Below the pieces are notes generated by a model. The model was not told the origin of the DNA, did not search any database, and saw only the letters and a list, made by a program, of their open reading frames with translations. Below are positions 12,301 to 23,600 of a stretch of 64,000 nt of DNA, piece after piece (position 1 is the stretch's first letter; each line of letters starts with the position of its first letter). This DNA comes from Eupeodes corollae (Eukaryota > Arthropoda > Insecta > Diptera > Syrphidae): the NCBI RefSeq assembly GCF_945859685.1, contig NC_079149.1, forward strand, positions 24,773,118 through 24,837,117, written 5' to 3'. A program made the translations under genes and the position numbers.

Positions 12301-14517
12301 TTTAACGATTACAAGATATGATCAAGAAATTTGTCTTCCTTTTTTTATGAGAAATTTGAGCACAAACGAAGTTTTAATGTCCCGTCCTATATAATTGCTA
12401 CTCCTCTTAAAATATTTCACTGCTAGGCCAATATTCATTCTTGAAGGAGTTCTGACCAATTCACTCTTTAGCCTAATGGTTCAAATTTTCATGCATCCTA
12501 TCAGAGTTTATAGTTAAGATTGTTACAAAGATATGATTTTACCAAAATTGAAGAAATAAGGCTTAAAAAAGCAAACTTTTGTTCGTATCGATATTTTAAA
12601 ACTTAAATGAGTTTCCTGAAGCTTGTCCAACATTATTTGCTTCATAACTTTCTATTTATACGTTTTATAGTCAAGGATCCATGCAGTAAATACAAATTAT
12701 AATCCAATATTTCAATAACACGCGAAAGCCTCACTTCGTAATTAAAATACAAATCTTCTAGACAAAAGTACATTTTTGTTTCTGTTGGTAAATAGGTAGG
12801 TAACTATTAAATATTATTTCTTTTGTTTGCTCTTTAAGTTTTCTTTTAACTTTTTTGTTTTAAATAAATTTGATTTTAAAATATTGCATCAGTAATTTTT
12901 TACTCTGACTATCGATTATATAAACAGATATACTTATCTATTAGCGGGTTGAGGTTCTTTTTTTATCATAATTTTACATTATTGTCCTTAACATTTAAGT
13001 TCATTTTATAAACACACTATACAAAAGAAAGATGGAATATAAAATAAAACAATAAATAAAATAAAATAATTGTATTTAAAAGTGCCAATGAACGTGTTGA
13101 TTTGTTTTAATTGATTGATATGTGGTTTATGAGTAAGCTTTAAATTTGGTGATAAAAATAAAGAAAAAACAACCATTTTAAAAAAATTTAAACTTAAATT
13201 CGTTTTATTTTTTTGAAATTTTCTAAAATTAAACTTACAATTACATTCTTTTATTATCAATTTGTTTGATTTTTTTAAAATAATAATGATAATAAAATTA
13301 ACGATTTTGCATTGAAAATAATTTTTTAACGAGCATTTGACTAGATTAATTATATACAAAGATAAATTATATTATTTTTATATGAAATTCAAATTAAATT
13401 TAATTTTTTTTTAATGTAAAAAACTTTTTATTTCATCTTGCAGATGGTATACTTTTTTTTGTTTTATTTAAATTCTATAAATAACTTAGTTTTTAAATTT
13501 AAAATTAGATAATAAATTAATAATTGATTTTCTTGTGTAATATTAATCATTTTTTGTCTCTTTATGTTAATTATTTAAATTTTTGGTTTTGTTCTTTCAC
13601 ATGCCTGATTTTTTTGATTTTATTTTATGAACTAATAAATTAAAATCTATTTTGAGTTTATTAAAATTAAGAGAGTAAATAACTAACAGTCGTATGTAAT
13701 AATTAACACTTGACGTGAAAGAAAAGCGTCGCTGCTTGTTTAATACATAAGTCGTTTTCGGTTCTTTAAGCATTGCTTTTAGCTTTCAAAATTATTAAGG
13801 AACATAATCTTAATGTAAAATATTAAATTTAATTTATTAATTAATGCAACGCTTTTGGGGAATGTTTCAAATTCATAATAATTATTATTAAATATAACTT
13901 AGATTGAATGAGAAATAAAATAAATCATTTTAACTTCGACTAAGAAATCTTTAAAATCTTAACTAAGAAACACAAATTAAAAAAATAGGAATTCATGAGT
14001 TCTTATAATTTTAATGAAATCAATTTTATTTATTCTTTAATTTAAAGTAGCAGTATTTTTCTGTTTTTCTTTTGTTTTAATTTTTGTATGCATTTAAATA
14101 GAAAATCTAATATTTTTCGTTTTATTTTTAATAACTTGCTTTTTTTTATTTTAAATTTAATATGTACGCAAAACTATTGAACATTTTTCTTGTTTTTTAT
14201 TTTTTTGTTTTGTTTAAATAAATCAGCTTAGTTTTGTTTTGTTTTATGTTTTGCAATTTTTTTTATAAATTTTGTTTTCTTAGTAAAAATTCACTTTTAT
14301 TAAAAAAAATCTAGCTTATGGCTTTACAAGTAAATAATTTCTATTTCTTTGTTTTTTTTTGGTTTTGTTTTAATTATTTTTTTTGGTTTATTCTCTTTGG
14401 TAGAGTAATAAATTTTTAATTTTTGTTGATTTTTTTTAATTTAATTTTTTATTTTTGGTTTTCTTATTTTGTTGGTTGTAACTGTTTGCTGGTTGATTTT
14501 TATGGTAATCACATGGA
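12301..14517 (-). other. T-rich DNA just downstream of the sei stop; candidate 3' UTR
   Basis: The plus strand is dominated by T runs (A-rich on the sei strand) from about 12.78 kb to the stop codon, with many possible AATAAA signals on the minus strand. I see no coding potential or recognisable transposon. The short AT-rich ORF at 13006-13359 has no protein-like composition. The position argues for sei 3' UTR; the extent cannot be set from sequence. Confidence 0.45.
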
Positions 14518-14629
14518 TCATACTTGATCTATTTCGTCTAATGATTCTAATTTTGCAATTGGTGCAAAAACTGTTGTCCAATTTTCAGTATCATCCATTG
14601 TTTGGTTGAACGATGAGTATTTTGAGCAC
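14518..14629 (-). CDS. sei: sei exon e12: C-terminal 36 residues and stop
   Basis: After completing an Arg codon it reads CSKYSSFNQTMDDTENWTTV, then FAPIAKLESLDEIDQV and TGA at 14520-14518. The acceptor ATTTTTCAG at 14631-14630 is strong and the phase matches e11. The end is acidic. Read-through of e11 instead of splicing would meet a stop quickly, so this exon is the best terminal exon, though alternative ends are possible. Confidence 0.8.
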
Positions 14630-17600
14630 CTGAAAAATTTATGACACATAAAATATATTGTTGTTATTTCAATTGTTTACAAATAATATTCCATTGTAAA
14701 AAAACGAAGGTTTATCGTTTATAATTGATTATTGTGAAACAGACGTTATTAAGAATGTAAAAGATGTACACGAGAAGTGAATCACTATGCTGAATAATTT
14801 GTTGATAAATAATAATTTAAATAAGTAACCAACTGTAAAATAAGTAAATAGGAGAAATGATACGAGAAGCTTCAAATCTGTTTAGTATTTTAAGAGGCTG
14901 GGTAAGTTCTAGAGGCCTAAGGAAAATATGTGCTTTAGTTACTTTTACTTTTGCGTTGTAAAATATGGTTTAATTTTAGGGGCCGATGTTGAATGTAAAC
15001 CACTCCTAAATGTCAAATTTGTTTCTGTATTTCGTTTGACATTTCTCAATGTTAGACTAATTCAATTTCAATCATGGAAAATACATATTCGAGAAACGCA
15101 CGTAATTTATTCAGGATTGTTACAAAAATTGAAGTTTGAATTAAAATTCATATCGTGCGTTTAGTGATTTTTTCGGAAAATTAAACAATCCAAAAAATAA
15201 TGCAAAAATTTGATTCAACTGGGTCTGTAAGAGATGTGGAAACACCAGTGCATGCTCATGCAGCTCATCACCTCAACTCGTCGTCGTGCCCAACAATTGC
15301 ACATCGTCGTTGGAGAAAATTATTCATAAGAACTTGCATTTATACGCTTACAGGCGCAATTGACTCAAAAACTAAAGCGTCTTGACCATTTTAAGCCTCA
15401 GTGTCGTTAACGGTCAAAAAATGGCAAGAAATGACAACAGTGAATGATCAATTTTCGAAGAAAATCATCTTCAGTGAGGCACCATAGAGAATTCATCAAT
15501 TAGCAGAATGTCGCATTTGGGTTAGTGATAATCCAAAAGTGAATGTCGCAAAACCAAAGGACCCACAAAATGACTTTTTGGTTAGGTTTGTTTCAAAATA
15601 AGGCTGGTCAGGTAGTTACTGTGGTATGCGCTATCGTGAGATGATAACGAACTTTTTGCTGCCGGAAATGGAAGAATTGGCTGATTTGTGCTACAAATTC
15701 AATGGCTGTGTTATCTCGCGTTATAGAAATGTCAACTGCCCACTTAAATCATGTGGTTTGACACCGTTTGCATTTTTTCTTTGGAGTTATTTTAAAGAAA
15801 AGGTAAACGTTCATAAGACAGCAACAATTCAAGAGCTTGAAGATGAGATAATTCGACAAATTAACGGCATTTAACTACAATTATACCTCAGCATCATCGA
15901 CAATTTGGATTATCTAATGCAGGTGTACCATAAATAATTCAGCCATATCAATATTATCATAATAATAATAAATAATTTGTGTTTTATTCAAAACCAACAT
16001 CGGCCTTTAAAATTTAACCACATTTTATAATAAAATCTTTAGTACTCTCATTGAGATGATCGACCGAGGCGACACCTGGGCAGCCATCAAGGAATTTATT
16101 CTGGTGAAGTTGACAAAAATCATCAGCGCCACCAGCACACCAGTCAATGAAGGTACTACATTTGTGTGTGCCATGAGAGTACAAGAAACACAAACACGCT
16201 CCAGCTTCGTCTGCGTCTGCGTTAGGCCTGCTTCGAGGTTGCTTAAATGTCACTTCCAAAATGACATTTCTAAAATGGCACTTCTGTCAGCAGCTGTTAT
16301 TTTTTCTCAAAATAAAAAAATATGAGTTTAAAAACGAAACAAAAATTAATTTGTCGTGGAAGTAGCTAACAAAGCAAAAAAGCAAATGTATTTTACCTTT
16401 TTACAGCGTTCAGCTGTCAGACAAAGCAAATGTTCAGCAAATTTGAGCTAGAGCTTCCGTTTGGAGCCAGATTACGTAACAAAACGTTATTTTCTTACGA
16501 TTGTCAAATGAAACGTGAGTTCGAACCTTCGTTATGAAAGCATGCATTGAATTCCTATGGCTGAACTCGTAAACGTCAGGCGAACCCGAAGCTGAAGCGT
16601 GTTTGTATTTCAGCCAATAATATATAGGGTAGTTTTTTAGCTTCCATGAGAACTTTCGATGGTTTCTTTTTGACAGTTGAGAATGTCAAACTATTTTGCT
16701 TTTTCTGTTCAATACAATTTGATAACTACTCATGCATAGTTAATTGCTAGAATAACGATTCAAAATTATGGAAAGTTACAAAAAAAAAAAAAACAAATAA
16801 ATCAGTGAAAATGAAATTCATCTGACGTTGTTTAGTGATATTGCTCATTTCTGGTTAAATGGCTTCCTGACTGATTTTTATCTTAAAACAAATTAATCAG
16901 CTTTTATATCGACGACATTTTGGTTTCTAAAAGATGATGCAAATTTTTAAACTTTTTGCAATGACTTTTGGCAAAATCAATTTGATTATAACTTTACTTC
17001 CAAAGGAAATACTTTCCAAAGGTGTGTTTACACCAAACACTTCGAGAAACATTGTATAAAAAACTTTTCTGAATGTCTAAAATGTTTTTTTTTTTCTTAA
17101 AGTAGAGTAGGATTTGTTAACAAAATATCACAAATAGCTTATATTTAATATGGTTTGAACTTTGAAGTTATATTTTCGTTTTGTAAATTAATTCAGTTTC
17201 AGTTGTAATATCTGAAAGAAAGGGTTTCGTTCGTAGATGTTGACGCGGAGTAAATCTCCGCGTGCAACAGGTGGCGCTGTATTTGTTGACACTTATGTTG
17301 ACGTTTTTGCTATTTCCGTACAATTAAACTATATTATATTCTGAAACGTAGCTCTACTACAGACAATCAGGAGTCACTACACAATTGTTTTTAAGAGCTA
17401 AACAAACATTGAAAACATACATTTACATAAAAGGTTAAATAAAAGTTTAGTCGTCAGCTTATTGAAAAACTCATAAGTAATTAAATTACCAAACATATAA
17501 ATATATACAATTAAACAAAAATCTGTCGGAAGATCTAAATAAATCTTGAGTTTTGAAATAAGAACATAGTTATATTTTGGACACCAATTTACAAACACGT

Positions 17601-20600
17601 CCATCAAGCCTCAAGGATCAAATCCACCAACATTTAAAATTTAAAAATCCCAAAAATTGATTTTGATATGCAACACCTGTGATATTGCAAACGTTGTTTT
17701 GTACGTCAATTAGGGCGAAATGCCCTAATCATTAAGAGAATGCTACCTCTGAGATGATAGGATAAAGCAGTAACCACATCAGTATTCAGCTGCCTTTCAC
17801 CAAATTCCAAAGCCTTTTACTCCCGCGTTCAATTTACGTCAGTGTTTGAAACGCGAAAGAATAAAATAATTCTTGTTTATTACAAAAAACGCTCCGTTTA
17901 AAAGCTTTCTGTGTGCCCAAGCCTTTTTTAGGGGTCATAAAGTGAGTAAATAAAAGAATTTAAATACAAAAAAAAAAAAACAAATAAAAGAGGTCCAAAA
18001 TGATTCCCCTGAGGTATTTGAGCAATTGCTTGTTTCTGCTAATTTAACTTGACATCTTAGACGTGTTTATTTACCTGAACAAACTTTTGTCAGCACCGGT
18101 TGCCACCGTACATTCGGGCTGCGAAACAGATCTCTGTACATTGGTTCGTTGTTGTTGTAATGAAGCTGTGATTGATGATGATGATGGCTGTTGCATATGT
18201 GGTGATGGATGTGGATGTGGTTGTAGTTGATGTTGTAGTGGCTGTTGTTGTTGCTGTTGTTGAAGTTGTAATTGTTGTTGTTGTTGAAGTTGTAATTGTT
18301 GTTGTAATTGGAGTTGAGTTGATGTCGTTTGTTGAGGTTTATCAGTTGTGATTGCTCCACATAAATCAAATGAGAAATCACTTTCGGACGGCTGATAGGA
18401 TGTTGTGATCTGTTGTTTGCTAGCTAACAATTGTTGTTGATGTTGCAATTGTTGTTGCTGTTCTAATTGATGTTGCAATTGTTGCTGATGCAGCGTCAAT
18501 TGCATTTGTTGTTGTTGATGCAGAATGTCGAGAATTGTACGAATGTCTTTATGCAAATTCGTTTCTAGTGTGTCGATACGTTGAGTTAATTCACCTATTT
18601 GAGTTTTTATTGAGCTTGAAAGGAAAAAGATGTTAAAAAAGATACAAACTTTAACCAACAATTTAATTTATTTTACCTGATTTCTAAGGTTTTCATACAA
18701 TGGTGACATGTTGAATGTGATGTTTGTTCGGCACCATGGCCACCTGCCGAACTGCCAGTACTTTCAGTTCGCATATTCAATTTCACTCTACCGCCGCAGG
18801 GTTGCGGATCTTTTTGGCCACAACAACAGGTATTCTGCGATGTGGCACACAGTGTAATAGTTTCAGTTTCTTGCAACTCATCGGGAATTATTTCACCAAG
18901 GGGAATACTCATTCCCATTGGTATTGATGAATGAGGCTGATGACGGCGTCGATGTCCTAGCAGTGGATCGAATGATTCATTGCCAACACCTGGAACACTT
19001 CCACCTCCACCACCTACTCCCATATTGCCGCCACCATTTTCAACACCACCACCCAAGTTGCCAACAATACTTGTTCGGGTTCTGTGCGTGTTTTGATGAC
19101 TTTCCGTTGGTGACGTTGCTATATATTATAATTAAATATTGAAAATTTATATCGATATCAGAAAAATTTGATATTTTCTTTTGATTATTTCATTGCACAT
19201 CAAAGACAAACAGTTATACACATAAAATGTAGTTGAATCTAAGGCATATATGAAATGTTAAAAATCTCTAAATGATAGAGCGTTAAAAGATGTATTTTGA
19301 GAAAAAAACAACAAGCTAATATAAAATTATTATTTTCTACTTGAAGAGATTCTAAGGCAGTAAAACGACATATTAAACAGTTTCGCTGAGTAAACAAATG
19401 TACAGTCCTAAAATTGTATTATTTTCGTTATCGTAACTATTCTTATAAAAACAACTTTCGGGCTCATAGCTTTAATTGGTTTTCAGAATTTAAACCAATA
19501 ATTGGAATTTTGTCTTTGATTGAAAATGTTGGTCAAATTTCTTGATTAAAATCCATTATTTTCTCATTGAAATCAAGCATTTGAAGTTAAAGTTGATCAT
19601 TGAAATTAAATTTGGCAAAGAAACTAAAAACTTTCAGTGTAGCGAATTTGTGAAATTTGAAACCAGCTGTTCTTTAAAAAAATGTATCATTGGAAAAATT
19701 AAAATCAACTAAAAGAAAAGTTCTGAGGTAGTAAAAGCATTTTTTTAATAAAACATTCTATAGCTCATAAGCTTTATTTTAATACCAAACATAACAAATT
19801 TAACTCTCTTAATCGTTTTTAAATCTCGATACAATATTTTCAATGATGAATATTATTGATAGCTATAACTCGCCCCTTAGGAGAAGCTTCAAATTCAATT
19901 GGTTTTTAGAATTGAAACTAACCACTAAATTGTATGTAACTGGTCAGTAGATACTATTATTGAAAATACCAATTATTGAAATCAAGCTTTTGAGGTTAAA
20001 GTTGATCATTGAAAGCAGAACTAACAGAACTTAATACTAAGAAAATCGATAGTCATCATTTAAACGATTTTTATGAATTAAAAATCATAAATCATTCATT
20101 CAAAACGATTTCATCAAAAAGAGTACAAATTAATTAAAAAACAATTCTTATGACAAATGGACTATTTTTTTTAAGTACAAATATTAAGTCCGTTCGCGTA
20201 ACTTCCTCAGTCTAATTTTACGAAAAATTTAACTAAATCCTGTTCGCGTAATCAAAAATTTCGTAGTTTTTTGTAAAAGGGAGCGCTCGCGAGAAAGTAA
20301 AATATTTCCTCAACCTACGAACCTGTCAAATTTGATAGAATTTCAAATAAATTATATAAATGCAATTTATTTGCTGTCACTTATAAAATAAAAAATTCTT
20401 TTTCAAAGAACAGCAACAAGATTGCAAAATTTTTATTTTTTTGACAGTCGAATTGTGGGAAAAATGTATTCATTTCCCGTTCGCTTACTTTTTTGTAGTT
20501 ATGTTTTTTTGTGAAAGAATTTTATCTCCACTCTTTAAAATATGTCTTTTTACGAATTTTAGTGCAGAAAGTACGCGAACGGACCTATTATACAGCACAT

Positions 20601-23600
20601 TTTGACAACAAACAATTTAATTTACTTATTTTCTTTTAAATATTAAAGAATAATGTTTGAAGCTGCCACAACAGGTCCCTTATCCATAAGAGCTCATCGG
20701 GATTGTACTTAGTTACATAAAATCAAAATAAATGAATTTTAGAAACCGATGAATCAATCATTCATCAATATTAGAGATACGGCCTTCAAATATCCCTAGT
20801 CTTATAGGTTTTTTCACACCAAACCGAATTCTATGTACATAAAAAACTCAAGTTTTCCAATACATTATTCGCATGCTACAAGTTTTCGTAACCCACTAGT
20901 TTTATATAAAACCTGTCGAAAACTATAAGCAGTTCAAAGATGAACAAAACCAAAAAAACCTTTCGAAACATTCAGCGCTCAAATTAATGTAAAAAAAACA
21001 GCTGATGGCGTCTGTCAAAATAAATTGTTGAATTTTTGTCCACAAATGTAAATTTAAATAAAATAGTGTACTTAATTAAACTTACAATTTGGTTAAGGTA
21101 AGTAATATTATTTAAAAAGATTGTTTTTTTTCTTCTTATTTACAGAATATGAAAGAGAATAAAAAGAAAAGAAAACTTTGAGATTGCAAGGAGGAAGCTT
21201 CAGCTTTCTTTGTATGTATTAAAATCAATTTAAATTGGTCAGGATGGATTTTATTTTCACACAAAATTTTTAAAAGACTATTTAAATATTTGAGAATCGA
21301 TTCTGCAAAAAGTAAAATGGCAAATGAAAAGGTGTAAACGTTCAATGTGAACGATTTTCTGGTTTTTGAAAAATCTGTTAGGAGTTTCGTGTGAAATGCC
21401 TAAAAAGATATTTTTCCCGACAACTAGTTGTGTCTTGAAAATATTCGCACATATTTGATAGTGAAAAAAGTGAAGTTAAGTTTTTCATTCTTTCGCTCTA
21501 CCTCAGAACTTATTCAAAATAATTCTTACAGATGACACTTGAATATGTTCAGAACACTTTCTGTGCGAAAAAAAAATTACTAAACGTACCTATTTTCATT
21601 GGCAAGAGCTGAACGCTTTCTTAATCTGTGAACGTCAAAAGTGACAGTAATTATTTGGCCAGTTTATATTTCTAAGAATTATCTTAGACGGATGGACAGA
21701 GCCTGAGGATAAAATATCGTTTGTATTTCTATTCATCCTTTTCAAATTGTACGATAAAGAATTCTTGAGAAATCGAATCATAAAAACTCTGTTCTCAGAT
21801 TTCTCGTGAGACATTTTAATGAGAATTTTTGTTTCTATTTCTGAAAATAAGAAACGTAAACTGGCCAAATTTGGAGATCTCCGAGCTGCTGTTTTCCAAT
21901 TTAAAACAAATCTCCGAAAATATATTATTAATGTCATTTCTGACGCTATATAATACAATAATCCATTGATGATGATACATTGCTTTGATTGAGAGTATCA
22001 GACTTTTTTTTTAAATATTACAACTAAGTTCCAAGTCTGACGTTCTAAATTTCTAAAAAACAAAATATTTGTATTCAAACAATGTATTTATGTACACAAT
22101 TATTACAAAATTAAGAATTCATATATTTTAGTTAGTATTCCTCTAATATAACACAAACAAAATTAGCACCCAAAATACCTTTGCACTCAAAATCACTTCT
22201 CAAAATGTATTATAAAATTAATTTAAAGTTAATCTATACTAAAAATATTAAGATTTAAATACTGATTTTGTAACTTATAATGCCTAAAATATTTACAATT
22301 GATCTAAAATAACTTATAATCAGGGTTATATTTTATGTGATGACAGTGTTTGTCCATCGGGCAAAAAAGAGTTGTACTACGAAGTTGTTTTTAAACATTT
22401 TCATTCAATATTAAAACATTAAACATGGTGGAAACACATTAAAATAGTAAACTGACAGACAAAAAGTATACTGTTGTCAAATTTGTATTGAATTTAAAGT
22501 TAACAATTAGATTTCTTACGAATAACGTTACAACTTTCAACAGCTTTCAAATACTATAAGCAGGAAGTTGTAGAAAGTAGTATTACTTTTGTAGTTCTTT
22601 TGGCTTTAGATATTTAATTGTTCTTGATCTTTTGATATATTTTACGAACTCCATCTTGAATGCATTGATCCGAGTGCAGAAAAATTCCTGTTAAATGAAA
22701 AGATCTCAATGTTCAATTGTAATCACATTACATGGTTAAGAAACTTTTCTTTCAAAACCACCAACTGCAAATTTTTCCCCATTCTTGTAGTAATTCCGAA
22801 CAATTTCAATGCATTGTTGAAGCAAGTGTCATCTTATTTTTACTAATGGCTGCGTTCAATCTCAGCAGATAGGATATCTTTATACCTTTTTTTTTTAGTG
22901 TTAACGGTTAAAATAACAGCCGATCAAAAACAGCTAAGATGTCAAAAAAGGAATCCAAAGGTATCCAAGAATTTCTGGGGTACGTAGGTATCTGAGATAA
23001 CAGCTGATTCAACACATGGTTGAATTTTAAGAAACTTGAAAATTGATTTCAGCCTTTTGTATTTGTTGGTAAACAAAAAGATACAAAATGTAAGTTGAAG
23101 TTGTATTTGGGGATGTTCTATACATAATAGACGATGAAGAACCTATTTGCCTCCGAATTTTAGAAGGTAATTATGATTTATTTTTTTAAACTTCAAAATT
23201 AGCTTGTTTTGGTTTTGTAGATAACCAATTTGCCAGGTCCGACGAATCAGTTAAATTATCCATTAAACGTTTTATCTTACAACAATTTTCGCTTTGAAGC
23301 TTAAATGTTCCTCTGCTTTTTGTAAACAGCTGAAAGTTGTTTTTATTTTTTGACAGCTATCCAACTCGTTCAACGATCGTTCAACGAGGTATCTAAAAAT
23401 CCACCTATCCAAGATCCTATCTAACACGAGATTGAACGCAACCAATGACTCAGTTTTCACTTGTTCAATATCAGAAGATGACAGCTTCAAAAGTGACAGC
23501 TGTCCAAATAGATGTGTATTAAAAATAAAACCTCTTTTCAATATTATTACCATGTATTTAAGATTTAAAATGAAGCAAACTTTTCTTTTTAAAAATATAT

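Noticed and set aside
18067..18381. Asn/His-rich 104-residue minus frame over the polyglutamine exon
   Set aside because: It is the CAA repeat of sei exon e11 read in another frame (AAC/ACA), without its own splice logic.
18724..19142. Plus-strand frames opposite sei exon e10
   Set aside because: Antisense shadows of the coding exon; the minus strand has matching splice phases and domain order.
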